Assembly: GCA_028280325.1 (NCBI GenBank)
Contig: JANQLZ010000135.1
Coordinates: 1-49,373 of the forward strand
DNA length: 49,373 bases
Source: Bacillota bacterium
GTDB lineage: Bacteria; Bacillota; UBA994; PWPR01
Direction of reading: 5' to 3'
The position numbers were made by a program, and so were the translations under genes. Every line of letters begins with the position of its first letter. Position 1 is the first letter of the stretch. This document shows, one piece after another, positions 8,862-17,471 of the stretch. The notes below the pieces were generated by a model. It had not been told where the DNA came from. It saw only the letters and a list, made by a program, of their open reading frames with translations, and ran no database searches.

Positions 8862-10853
8862 ATGAACAAAGCAAAAATTACGATAGATAATCAACAAATA
8901 AGTTTTAGTGATGAGCGTAATTTGTTAGAGGTGATTCGCAAGGCCAAAATAGAATTGCCCACATTTTGTTATCACTCTGAAATGAGTATTTACGGAGCCT
9001 GCCGTCTGTGCATGGTCGAAGTTGAGGGCTGGGGCCTGCAACCGGCCTGTTCGATTAAACCTGCCCAGGATATGGTGGTCAAAACTAACACCAGTGAGGT
9101 AAGAGCAATGCGCAAAATGATTGTGGAATTGCTGTTAGCCAGTCACGAAGTAAATTGCCCATCATGTGAAAAAGGTCCCGATTGTCAGCTGCAAAAGCTG
9201 GCTCAACGTTTAGGTGTTAAAAAGGTCAGATTCGAGAACTCTTATCAGGACAGACCGGTAGATGATTCTTCTCCGGCTATTATCAGAGACCCGAACAAAT
9301 GTGTACTGTGTGGAGACTGTGTGCGGGTCTGCAGCGAAATACAGCATGTCGGAGCCATAGACTTTGCCTACCGCGGAGCTAATGCCACCGTTATGCCCTG
9401 CTTCGACAAGAACCTGGATCAGGTTGAATGCGTGTACTGCGGTCAATGTGTGCGGGTCTGCCCGACAGGGGCACTGCTGCCAAAATCAGAGATAGGTGTA
9501 GTTTGGCAAGAGCTTCACAGTAATAAGACTGTAATTGCTCAAATGGCACCGGCGGTGCGCATTGCCCTGGGTGAAAACTTTGGCTTAGAGCCAGGAACCA
9601 TAACTACCGGTAAAATTGTTCGGGCCCTGCGCAGAATGGGCTTTGACTACGTTTATGACACCCCATTTGGCGCTGATTTAACAATCGTGGAAGAGGCCAA
9701 TGAATTCATTGGACGTTGGCAGCAGCAGGAGAAACTGCCGATGTTCACTTCATGCTGCCCGGGCTGGGTCAAGTTTGCTGAGCAGTATTACCCAGAATAC
9801 CTTCCCCATCTGTCCAGCTGTAAATCTCCGCAGCAGATGGTCGGTGCCGTCAGTAAAAACGATTTAGTAAAAAACCATAAACTGGCTCCGGAAGACATTG
9901 TCATGGTATCGATCATGCCCTGTACTGCAAAGAAATTTGAAGCCAAACGCCCCGAATTCAGCGGAGCATACGGCAAAGATGTTGACCATGTGATCACCAC
10001 CCAGGAGCTGGCCACCATGATTAAAGAGATGGGCCTGGATTTCAATAGCCTGGAACAGGACTCCTTTGATTTGCCGTTTGGTTTTAAAACCGGTGGGGGA
10101 GTTATCTTTGGCAACTCTGGCGGTGTAACCGAAGCAGTGCTGCGCTATACCAGTGAAAAGTTAACTGGCATGAAAACGGACAGCTATATCTTTAACGCAG
10201 TAAGAGGGGAAGAGGGGCTGCGCGAGGCAGTTCTAACTATCGATAACCGCCCTCTCAAGCTTGCTGTCGTCAGCGGGTTAGGAAAAGCCCAGGAGCTGAT
10301 TGAAAAGGTAAAGGCAGGAGAGAAATACTATGATTTTGTTGAAGTCATGGCCTGCCCCGGAGGCTGCATCAATGGCGGAGGGCAGCCCATAAATCACGGT
10401 TTGCACACTAAGCAAAAGCGAACCTCAGGCTTATACGATAATGATAGGATGCTCCAGCTGCATAAGCCTCAGGATAATCCCTATATCTCTGAAATATATG
10501 AAACTGTTTTGCAAAAACCGGGTAGTACAGTAGCTCATGAAATGCTCCACACCCACTATCATCCGCGTAAAAGAATTCAGACTGACGATGTCTCAATTAC
10601 TGAAACAAGTCCGGAAAACAAACTGGTTATTTCAATATGTTTTGGCACAAGTTGTTTCTTGAAAGGCTCCCAAAATATATTGCACAGTATTACGCAATAC
10701 CTTAAAATGACAGGGAAAGAAAAGTATATTGATATTAAAGCTACTTTCTGTTATGAGAAATGTGAGCAAGGGCCAGTTATAAAAGTTGGCGATCAAATTC
10801 TAACCCAGTGTACAGCAGAAAAAGCAATTGAGGTAATTGAGAACAGCTTATAG
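8862..10853 (+). CDS. hydA: [FeFe]-hydrogenase catalytic subunit with C-terminal thioredoxin-like domain
   Basis: A 663 aa catalytic subunit. The N-terminus has a [2Fe-2S] domain (CRLCMVE), the His/Cys3 cluster region (HEVNCPSC) and two [4Fe-4S] ferredoxin motifs. The H-cluster motifs are intact: TSCCPGW near 297, MPCTAKKFE near 351 and EVMACPGGCINGGGQP near 494. Residues of about 585-663 form an extra thioredoxin-like [2Fe-2S] domain (CFGTSC, CYEKCEQGP) resembling the NuoE-like subunit. RBS AAGGAG. It lies 17 bp after the NuoF-like gene. Maturases HydE, HydF and HydG are not in the window. Confidence 0.95.
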   Translation: MNKAKITIDNQQISFSDERNLLEVIRKAKIELPTFCYHSEMSIYGACRLCMVEVEGWGLQPACSIKPAQDMVVKTNTSEVRAMRKMIVELLLASHEVNCPSCEKGPDCQLQKLAQRLGVKKVRFENSYQDRPVDDSSPAIIRDPNKCVLCGDCVRVCSEIQHVGAIDFAYRGANATVMPCFDKNLDQVECVYCGQCVRVCPTGALLPKSEIGVVWQELHSNKTVIAQMAPAVRIALGENFGLEPGTITTGKIVRALRRMGFDYVYDTPFGADLTIVEEANEFIGRWQQQEKLPMFTSCCPGWVKFAEQYYPEYLPHLSSCKSPQQMVGAVSKNDLVKNHKLAPEDIVMVSIMPCTAKKFEAKRPEFSGAYGKDVDHVITTQELATMIKEMGLDFNSLEQDSFDLPFGFKTGGGVIFGNSGGVTEAVLRYTSEKLTGMKTDSYIFNAVRGEEGLREAVLTIDNRPLKLAVVSGLGKAQELIEKVKAGEKYYDFVEVMACPGGCINGGGQPINHGLHTKQKRTSGLYDNDRMLQLHKPQDNPYISEIYETVLQKPGSTVAHEMLHTHYHPRKRIQTDDVSITETSPENKLVISICFGTSCFLKGSQNILHSITQYLKMTGKEKYIDIKATFCYEKCEQGPVIKVGDQILTQCTAEKAIEVIENSL

Positions 10854-10872
10854 CTAGTAAAGGATGAGTACG

Positions 10873-12573
10873 ATGCAGACTACTTCAACTATTCTTAAAA
10901 CATTATCAGCTAAATGTCGGGACTGCTACCGCTGTGTGCGAGTTTGCCCGGTTAAAGCTATAGGTATTAAAAACAGCCAGGCCTATGTTGATTCTGAAAA
11001 ATGTATTTACTGTGGAACCTGCGTTAAAGAGTGTCCTCAAAATGCCAAGGTTTATCGCGATGATACCGAAGCAGTGGTTGCTCTGCTCAAGACCAGTAAA
11101 GTAGCTGCCAGCGTGGCACCATCCTTTAGTGCAATTTACGACAGGGCACTCGCTAAACGATTGCCTTCTGCCCTGAGAAAGTTAGGATTTTCTTTCGTCA
11201 GCGAAACATCAGAAGGTGCTACTATTGTCACAGATCGATCCAAAGAATTAATCTCAAACCCCAAAACCACTGCAGGTGTCTGTACTGCATGCCCTGTCGT
11301 AATTAATTATGTCGAAAAGTACAAGTCAGAAAGTATAGCTACCCTCCTGCCTGTTGTTTCTCCAATGGTTGCGCATGGCAAGCTCTTAAAACACCGGCTG
11401 GGCCAGCAGGTAAAGGTGGTCTTTATTGGCCCCTGTATTGCCAAAAAACACGAAGCAGAACGCTTGGAGCATCGGGGGGCAGTCGACCTAGTGCTGACTT
11501 TCACCGAGCTGAATAAGCTATTTACCGATTATGGAATTGATTTGAATCACTGCCCGGAAAGCGATTTTGATAATGCCTCGGCCATAGGTGATGCCAAGCT
11601 GTTTGCACTTCCCGGGGGTATGCTCAAAACTGCCGGTATCGAAGATGACGGTATTAAGAAAGAGATTATAACAACCAGCGGAGCAGATAATATCAGCATG
11701 CTGTTTAATATGTTAGCCGAAGATAATGAGCTGGCTATTGTCGAACCGTTGTTTTGTGAAGGTGGCTGTATTAATGGTCCGGGGATAACCAGTGAGAAAA
11801 ATATATTTAAACGTCGAGCCGATTTAATCCACTATGCCCGGCAAAAAACCCGATTGCCCTATAAAAAGCCTGTGGCAACCGGAATCGACCTGTCAACTTA
11901 TTTCAGAAAAGACCTGCAGTTAACCGATGCTATTACTGAACAGCAGATTGATCAGGTTTACCAAATGACGGACAAGGCCAATCCTGCAGAGCGCCTGGAC
12001 TGCGGGGCATGTGGCTATGGCAGCTGCCGTGAAAAAGCGATTGCTGTCATTAAAGGTATGGCAGAGATTGAAATGTGTATGCCTTATATGCGCAAACTTG
12101 CCGAACTGCGTACAGACAGGATAATCGAGAGCAGCCCCAGCGGTATTGTGATCCTGGATGACAGTTTAAGAATTATCTCCATGAATCCAGCTTTTCGCGA
12201 ATATTTTTCATGCGGCAATGCCGTGTTAGGCAAAAAAATATCTTATTTATTTGACTCTCAGGAATATGAAAAACTCGCTACTGGAACAATAGAAAAGTCT
12301 GAAACAGTGATAACCAACTATGGAAGAAAATATCAGCAAATTGCCTATTATATCCCTTCGGCTCATCAATATGTCGGAGTATACATCGACATCAGCGGTT
12401 TAAAACTGACCGAAGAAAAGCTAAATCGAATTAAAATGCAAACCGTTGAACAGGCCAGAGAGCTGCTGGATCATCAGATTGAAATGGCTATGACCATGGC
12501 CAAATTTCTTGGAGAAAGCACTGCTAAAGGCGAGGAGCTGGTTGAAAGGCTGATGAATATCTATGAGAAATAG
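10873..12573 (+). CDS. hydS: Sensory-type [FeFe]-hydrogenase with PAS domain
   Basis: A 566 aa protein. Two [4Fe-4S] motifs (CRDCYRCVRVCP, CIYCGTCVKECP) lead to an H-cluster domain with altered motifs. TSCCP is replaced by VCTACP, so the proton-relay cysteine becomes alanine. MPC is replaced by GPC, and the third motif is EPLFCEGGCINGPG. A further Fe-S motif (CGACGYGSC, near 375) and a PAS domain (about 416-516) follow. This is the architecture described for group C putative H2 sensors. ATGs lie at 10864 and 10873; the second is better spaced from AAAGG. The stop overlaps the phosphatase gene by 11 bp. A sensing role is inferred from family and context. Confidence 0.88.
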   Translation: MQTTSTILKTLSAKCRDCYRCVRVCPVKAIGIKNSQAYVDSEKCIYCGTCVKECPQNAKVYRDDTEAVVALLKTSKVAASVAPSFSAIYDRALAKRLPSALRKLGFSFVSETSEGATIVTDRSKELISNPKTTAGVCTACPVVINYVEKYKSESIATLLPVVSPMVAHGKLLKHRLGQQVKVVFIGPCIAKKHEAERLEHRGAVDLVLTFTELNKLFTDYGIDLNHCPESDFDNASAIGDAKLFALPGGMLKTAGIEDDGIKKEIITTSGADNISMLFNMLAEDNELAIVEPLFCEGGCINGPGITSEKNIFKRRADLIHYARQKTRLPYKKPVATGIDLSTYFRKDLQLTDAITEQQIDQVYQMTDKANPAERLDCGACGYGSCREKAIAVIKGMAEIEMCMPYMRKLAELRTDRIIESSPSGIVILDDSLRIISMNPAFREYFSCGNAVLGKKISYLFDSQEYEKLATGTIEKSETVITNYGRKYQQIAYYIPSAHQYVGVYIDISGLKLTEEKLNRIKMQTVEQARELLDHQIEMAMTMAKFLGESTAKGEELVERLMNIYEK

Positions 12574-13756
12574 GCCTGTTGCCCGTACCGCTGACCCGGG
12601 TAGTCAGATGTCTGCCAAGCATATCAAATGCGAGATAACCCAGGCCAGTAAAGACAACCAGAATGTGTGCGGCGATTATTTTTTAATCAGCCGTACTGCT
12701 GAATACACTATTTTTATCCTATGTGACGGTATTGGCTCTGGGATAAAGGCCAATATTGCTGCCATCATGTGTGCCAACAGACTATTAAAGTTAATCCAAT
12801 CCGGACTGTCCTTGATTAAGGCCTGTGAAAAGGTGGTAGCTATGATGCATAAAGCTCATACCACTAATGTCCCTTTTGCCGCCTTTTCAATTCTGTATAT
12901 CTTAAATAACGGGCAATATACAGTAATATCATATGAGAGCCCTCCCCCTTTGCTAATTGATGAGCATACAGCTGAACCGCTGCAGCAAAGATTTTTCTCA
13001 TTGGGATATGAGATTGTCGGAGAAACAACTGGCACACTGCAACCCGGCCAGTCGATAGTCTTGATCAGTGACGGGGTCACTCAGGCCGGGCTGGGCCTGT
13101 TAAAAGGACTGGGTTGGGGTATTGACGGCCTGACCAAGTATTTAAACCGGGTTTTAAAGAGAATCGACCACCCTCAGGATTTGATTACTGGAACCCTGCA
13201 ACAGGCTTGGGAGCTGTCTGACTGCAGACGCCTGGACGATACCTCGATGGCTGTCTTAACCTGCTGCGAAGCGACTGTACTGAATATCTTAACCGGACCA
13301 CCAGCCTATAAAAAGGACGACGAAGAGGCTGTCAGAACCTTTAACAGTAATGGCGGTTACAAGATAATTTGCGGCTCCTCTACCGCTGAAATAGCGGCAA
13401 GAGTTATGAACAGACCGATAGAGGTTATCAAGATATCGCCCTCATTTTCGCAGCCTCCTCAATACAGTATTGCCGGAATAGATGTTGTATCCGAAGGGGC
13501 TGTAACCCTCAATCAGGTTTACAACATTTTAGAGGAAAATCAAGAAAACTATGACCCTGAATCCTGCGTGAGTATTATTGCTGAGTTAATGAAAAAGGCT
13601 GATATAATAAACTTCTATATTGGGGGAGCTAAAAATCCCAGCCATCAACAGATAACCTTTAAACAGCTCGGGGTTCTGCCACGGAAAACCATCGTCAAAC
13701 TGATAATTGACAAGCTGAAAAAAATGGGAAAGACAGTTACAGAGCACAACCTGTAA
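12563..13756 (+). CDS. PP2C/SpoIIE-family serine/threonine phosphatase
   Basis: A 397 aa protein. The first 230 residues carry PP2C-type metal motifs: LCDGIGSGIKA, VLISDGVTQAG and RRLDDTSMAVL. The C-terminal 160 residues are not recognised. It overlaps the sensory hydrogenase gene, so the two are probably made together. Genes for protein kinases or PP2C phosphatases near group C hydrogenases have been described, which suggests the phosphatase is the output of hydrogen sensing. The start is uncertain: ATG 12563 has no clear RBS, and ATG 12608 (MSAKHIKCE) is an alternative. Confidence 0.8.
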   Translation: MRNRPVARTADPGSQMSAKHIKCEITQASKDNQNVCGDYFLISRTAEYTIFILCDGIGSGIKANIAAIMCANRLLKLIQSGLSLIKACEKVVAMMHKAHTTNVPFAAFSILYILNNGQYTVISYESPPPLLIDEHTAEPLQQRFFSLGYEIVGETTGTLQPGQSIVLISDGVTQAGLGLLKGLGWGIDGLTKYLNRVLKRIDHPQDLITGTLQQAWELSDCRRLDDTSMAVLTCCEATVLNILTGPPAYKKDDEEAVRTFNSNGGYKIICGSSTAEIAARVMNRPIEVIKISPSFSQPPQYSIAGIDVVSEGAVTLNQVYNILEENQENYDPESCVSIIAELMKKADIINFYIGGAKNPSHQQITFKQLGVLPRKTIVKLIIDKLKKMGKTVTEHNL

Positions 13757-13768
13757 ATTTATATTACT

Positions 13769-13820
13769 ACCCCTCTCAACCCCTCTCCGGATCATTTATG
13801 GTTCAGAGAGGGGTATTTAA
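13769..13820 (+). terminator. Terminator of the hydrogenase operon
   Basis: CCCCTCTC (13780-13787) pairs with GAGAGGGG (13806-13813), and the inner GGATCA/TGGTTC stem continues it. A second CCCCTCTC copy at 13770-13777 can compete for the same partner. The following tract is weak (TATTTAATT). Confidence 0.65.
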
Positions 13821-13867
13821 TTGCTAAAAACCCAATAATAGCTTAAAATCAAAACTGAATTAGCTGA

Positions 13868-13883
13868 TATAGTGGTCACTATA
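13868..13883. promoter_or_regulatory. Perfect 16 bp palindrome
   Basis: TATAGTGGTCACTATA is a perfect palindrome 135 bp before the membrane-anchored protein at 14018. It could be a dimeric repressor site. No cognate regulator is identified. Confidence 0.4.
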
Positions 13884-14017
13884 CAATTGGTAATCACCAG
13901 TTTATACTGCAATTTATACTATTAGTCTTTTGAATCAGTAGTTTTGAAATAACATTAGCAGGTTTTTCAATTAAAAAGTTAAATATAGTATTTATACAAA
14001 AAGTGGAGTACTATCAG

Positions 14018-14821
14018 ATGGAATACCTTAATATCAATCTGAAATCAAAAAAAGCAAGAACCCTGGCCTTAATTACGGTTATCGCTGTGGCTTTTGCTTA
14101 TTTGCAGTTCATTATCTACCATAAACATGTTTATATAGATATAAAGTACCGCTTTGAGGATACAATACTACATATTGAAGCCCAAACAAACATTGTCGAT
14201 GGGGCAGAAGTAAATTTTAAAATCCGCAACACTGTTACCAATTTGTTTTTTGAAAAAACAGCGCCAGTGAATGATGGATCTCTAAAACTGGAAGTTAATC
14301 TGACAGAGTTTGGTACCGGCTATATTGAAATACTGCCGGTTTTTTCAGTAGCCAATACCAGTCAGATCCCCAGGCTATCCCAAATATACGGCATTCGAGG
14401 AGAAAAAATGAGAGGAGAGCAGATAGTAAAAACATCTGAAGGAGAAAAGCTTTGCTTTCCACAGCTTGACGCTATCCCTTATCCTGATTTACACTCGGCA
14501 GCTGATTATACTGATCGGCACCTGCAAAAAACACTCCAACCTTTGCTGAAATCACAAAGTGAGGTGGTCAGAAGCATTGATAAGATTGATCCTCAGTGGC
14601 GTTCCTTTAACCTGTACTTTAACAGCAAATGGGATACCCTGACTGTTGCTGAAAAAGGTAAACTAATCGAGAAAATGTATTTTTTGATCTACTCCACTGC
14701 TAATATCAGAGGCTTTAACTACAGCGATGATTCCGATCCCATTTTAGTAAATATCTACGATCAGCATAATAACCTTATTGTAAAATGCTCAGATAACTAT
14801 AGATATCAGATTATTGAATAG
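14018..14821 (+). CDS. Membrane-anchored protein of unknown function
   Basis: A 267 aa protein with one N-terminal transmembrane segment (LALITVIAVAFAYLQFIIY, about 13-31) and an apparently extracytoplasmic remainder rich in beta-type segments. No family recognised. The frame is open from GTG 14003, but AGTGGAG lies 9 nt before the ATG at 14018 (MEYLNINLK), chosen here. It is isolated from the hydrogenase operon by a terminator. Its last 8 bp overlap a doubtful small frame. Confidence 0.65.
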   Translation: MEYLNINLKSKKARTLALITVIAVAFAYLQFIIYHKHVYIDIKYRFEDTILHIEAQTNIVDGAEVNFKIRNTVTNLFFEKTAPVNDGSLKLEVNLTEFGTGYIEILPVFSVANTSQIPRLSQIYGIRGEKMRGEQIVKTSEGEKLCFPQLDAIPYPDLHSAADYTDRHLQKTLQPLLKSQSEVVRSIDKIDPQWRSFNLYFNSKWDTLTVAEKGKLIEKMYFLIYSTANIRGFNYSDDSDPILVNIYDQHNNLIVKCSDNYRYQIIE

Positions 14822-15164
14822 CAGAGAATTAGCTCAATTATCACGCAATGAACATTTGGTTAAAAAAGCTGCAGAAGCCGAAACAGCTTTGCTGAAAAAC
14901 TATGTAAAAACACAATTTTTACTGCAACTAAACCTTGCTTGGTTATTGCTATTATATCTGCCCTGTGATATAATTAATTCAGTTATTTTTGGAATCGCCG
15001 ATTGCCTCTGGCACGGTGATTCCTTAGTTTTAACTTTTTTTTTATTTAAGATGCTATACTTTTCTTGTTTAGATATTGATTGCAGGATAACAGTACTTTC
15101 ACTTATAATTAATAAAAAAGATATAATACAGGCTGGAGTATTATATTGCATTTTTTTATATTGA
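14814..15164 (+). CDS. Doubtful small ORF, possibly a decayed gene
   Basis: A 116-codon frame. The first 40 residues (MNSRELAQLSRNEHLVKKAA onward) look protein-like and overlap the upstream gene as coupled genes do. The remainder is low-complexity hydrophobic and contains an intrinsic terminator at 14991-15047. Either the reading frame is broken after about residue 45 or the ORF is fortuitous. No family recognised. Confidence 0.2.
   Translation: MNSRELAQLSRNEHLVKKAAEAETALLKNYVKTQFLLQLNLAWLLLLYLPCDIINSVIFGIADCLWHGDSLVLTFFLFKMLYFSCLDIDCRITVLSLIINKKDIIQAGVLYCIFLY
14991..15047 (+). terminator. Rho-independent terminator
   Basis: GGAATCGCCG pairs with CGGTGATTCC (one wobble) around a 13-nt loop. 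TTAGTTTTAAC and nine T follow. It ends the transcript of the gene at 14018 and lies inside the doubtful ORF. Confidence 0.75.
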
Positions 15165-15527
15165 AATCAGATCAAGGGAGGGGATTTTACCATTATTTAA
15201 TAAATGAGAAAACTAAAATATTTGAACAGTATCTGACGCAGGGCTAAAGCATAGATCGGAGCACATAGAACTATCTTAGACGAACAAGCGCATATTATTC
15301 TATGATAACTAAATTCTTAAAAATAAGAAAAAGTAGCAGTGCCCTAATAAATACATAACAGCATATGCAATACAAGAGGCCGGAAGAATAGTTTAACAGA
15401 GCTGATTTTGTTCACCCTGAGCGATAAGTTCGAGCAAGTATTTTAAAATGGCACTGACCTGGTAGAAGTGGATAAGGTAATCGTTAAGTAGATGGAGCTG
15501 TAGTAAAAAATAAAGGAGTTATCTAAG
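15165..15527. other. Gene-free stretch with possible decayed coding sequence
   Basis: No intact frame. Around 15415-15500 one frame reads TLSDKF, EQVF, stop, NGTDLVEVDKVIVK, stop, which looks like protein sequence broken by stops. A run AGGGAGGGGA at 15175-15184 resembles an RBS without a following start. The closing part holds the leader and AAAGGAG site of the next gene. Confidence 0.35.
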
Positions 15528-16271
15528 ATGAAAAAAAAGCTGCTTTCTGTACTATTGGTTGTAGCTCTATTCTTTGTGCTTGGGATGTCAGCACAATTAC
15601 AGGCAAAAATATCTGACCTGAGATTATATGTGAACGGATCTCAAATTAATAGTGACGTTGTTTTAATAAATGGTAAGAGCTACTTGCCTTTACGTGTAGT
15701 AGCTGATGCAGTAGGGCTGGAAGTTGTATATGATGGCACCAACAGGAGAATAGACTTAAACTCCTCTGAGCAGGTTGTCGATGATGCTGCCCCAGAACCA
15801 GATGAATCAACCCCACCTGTTGAAAACAATAGAAAAAACCCAGCAAAAATTGGTGAAGGCTGGAGGCTCTATATTGATAGTTGGATCGATGGAGAGGCAG
15901 TAATTGATATGGTAATGACTGAGATTATAAGCGGCGATGAAGCGTGGAGGTTACTAGAAGATGCAAACATGTTTAATAGCGCTCCAGAAGATGGCAAAGA
16001 ATATATTTTAGCAAAGTTTAAAGTTACAGTAGTATCAACAGAAGATGACAAGCCGTTTAAGCTATCTCAGTTTTCATTTGACACAGTCAGTGAAGAGGGC
16101 GTAGTTTATGACAGCGACTTTGCTATTGGACCAGATCCAGCATTTAGAACAGATGTATACGCCGGGGCAACCCACGAAGGCTGGGTACCATTTTATGTTA
16201 ATTCTTCAGATAATCCTTTAGCAGTTTATGATCGAGGCCAAGATTGGAGTTTATGGTTTAGTTTAAGGTAA
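15528..16271 (+). CDS. Secreted protein with copper amine oxidase N-terminal-type domain
   Basis: A 247 aa exported protein. The signal peptide is MKKKLLSVLLVVALFFVLGM ending near AQLQA. Residues of about 30-80 (LYVNGSQINSD, NGKSYLPLRVVADAVGLEV) match the small stalk-like domain found at the N-terminus of copper amine oxidases and in many clostridial surface proteins. An acidic proline-rich linker (about 85-105) leads to a beta-rich C-terminal domain (about 115-247) resembling DUF4352-type domains. RBS AAAGGAG. It is probably extracellular or wall-associated; no enzyme activity is indicated. Likely a single-gene unit. Confidence 0.75.
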   Translation: MKKKLLSVLLVVALFFVLGMSAQLQAKISDLRLYVNGSQINSDVVLINGKSYLPLRVVADAVGLEVVYDGTNRRIDLNSSEQVVDDAAPEPDESTPPVENNRKNPAKIGEGWRLYIDSWIDGEAVIDMVMTEIISGDEAWRLLEDANMFNSAPEDGKEYILAKFKVTVVSTEDDKPFKLSQFSFDTVSEEGVVYDSDFAIGPDPAFRTDVYAGATHEGWVPFYVNSSDNPLAVYDRGQDWSLWFSLR

Positions 16272-16404
16272 CTTAATCCTGAAGCTGGTAAAGAAAAAAG
16301 CTAATTTTATAGCCATGAAAAAGATGCACAATCTACTTAAATAAATATTAAAGCCGTTTTTATAAGCATAAAATAAGCAGAAAAAAGCAATTATCAAATA
16401 ATAA

Positions 16405-16450
16405 AACACTGTACCTCAACCCAAAAACGTTGCAGGTACAGTGTTTTTTA
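16405..16450. terminator. Bidirectional terminator between secreted protein and tRNA-Thr
   Basis: A perfect 12 bp stem AACACTGTACCT / AGGTACAGTGTT (16405-16416 and 16434-16445), with TTTTTT on the plus side and TTTTATTATTT on the minus side. It serves the plus-strand gene and the minus-strand tRNA. Confidence 0.85.
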
Positions 16451-16525
<75 letters not shown>

Positions 16526-16663
16526 GGATTACAGAATATAATCCATTATATCTTATAGTGCACAAAATGAGCAGTATTATTAAAAACCGCTACAAGGCAA
16601 TATTACATTATTATCTACTTTTGAGGTTTAAGTGGAAATATCTTGGGAATAATAATATTAGCC

Positions 16664-16724
16664 GTAACTCTGATTGAGTTACCCTCTCAACCTCCGTTTT
16701 ACTTTGGAGCGCTCAAAGCGCTCC
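16664..16724. other. Two hairpins behind the isc operon
   Basis: GGAGCGCT-CAA-AGCGCTCC (16706-16724) and GTAACTC-TGATT-GAGTTAC (16664-16682) follow the dsrE-like gene. Neither has a T-run in the isc direction, so they may act as 3'-end stabilisers or processing signals ahead of the tRNA rather than as terminators. The 16706-16724 hairpin does have ACTTTTCTTTT on the plus side. Confidence 0.5.
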
Positions 16725-16733
16725 ACTTTTCTT

Positions 16734-17072
16734 TTAAAACGTTACCAGCTTAACATCGCTTTTTAATATTTCAGTCAGGGGTTTGCCCATATACTTAACC
16801 TCGATGCCCAGTTCTTCTAAATCTGGGGTAACCTCAAAGCTGTCGGCACAGGCCTTACAGGCAACAACCTCAACCTCTGCCTCCATCATTTTCTGAACAT
16901 AATTCTGCAACTCAGCATCTTGGGCCAGTAGTTTAGAAGAGGGTCCCCAGATTATCAGTTGAACATCCTGCCACCACTGATACAGTTTGGCATTATAGGT
17001 GTACATGAAGACCATCTTCAGGGCTACTTCCCGGTCTCCACTGGTCCACAAAACTGCTAGCTTATCCTGCAT
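16734..17072 (-). CDS. DsrE-family protein
   Basis: A 112 aa cytoplasmic protein of the DsrE/DsrF-like fold (LAVLWTSGDREVALKMVFMYTYNA near the start, EVEVVACKACADSF near 70-83). The family includes sulfur relay proteins that carry persulfide on cysteine, and two cysteines occur here in CKAC. It is fourth gene of the iscR-iscS-iscU operon, 16 bp after iscU, which fits a role in handling sulfur from the desulfurase. RBS GGGGAGG. Exact function unknown; mnmA, common at this place in other Firmicutes, is absent. Confidence 0.75.
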   Translation of the reverse strand: MQDKLAVLWTSGDREVALKMVFMYTYNAKLYQWWQDVQLIIWGPSSKLLAQDAELQNYVQKMMEAEVEVVACKACADSFEVTPDLEELGIEVKYMGKPLTEILKSDVKLVTF

Positions 17073-17088
17073 AAGTACCTCCCCTATC

Positions 17089-17454
17089 TTATTTCGCCTG
17101 ATAGTTCTTAATTGCCTCTTCCAAGGCCTCTGTTGCTAAGATTGAACAGTGCACTTTGGGAGCTGGTAATCCACCCAAGGTATCAGAGATATCCTTCTTG
17201 GTTATTCTCATGGCCTCATCAATGGATTTGCCTTTAACCAATTCAGTCATCACACTGCTGCTGGCAACTGCCGCTGCACAGCCAAAAGTTTTGAACGATA
17301 CATCAGTAATAATATCGTTTTCATCTACTTTCAGATAGATGCGCATAATATCTCCACAAGCTATACTACCAACTTCACCCACAGCATCGGCATTTTTCAT
17401 TTCTCCCACATTACGTGGATTTTGAAAATGGTCCATAACTTTTTCAGTATACAT
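17089..17454 (-). CDS. iscU: Fe-S cluster scaffold, IscU/NifU family
   Basis: A 121 aa scaffold on which [2Fe-2S]/[4Fe-4S] clusters are assembled. The three conserved cysteines are seen in ACGDIMRIYLK, FGCAAAVASS and KVHCS. Length and start (MYTEKVMDHFQNPRNVG) are standard. GGAGAAG lies upstream. It is 17 bp after iscS, so desulfurase and scaffold are produced together. Confidence 0.95.
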   Translation of the reverse strand: MYTEKVMDHFQNPRNVGEMKNADAVGEVGSIACGDIMRIYLKVDENDIITDVSFKTFGCAAAVASSSVMTELVKGKSIDEAMRITKKDISDTLGGLPAPKVHCSILATEALEEAIKNYQAK

Positions 17455-17471
17455 GGTGATTCTTCTCCATT

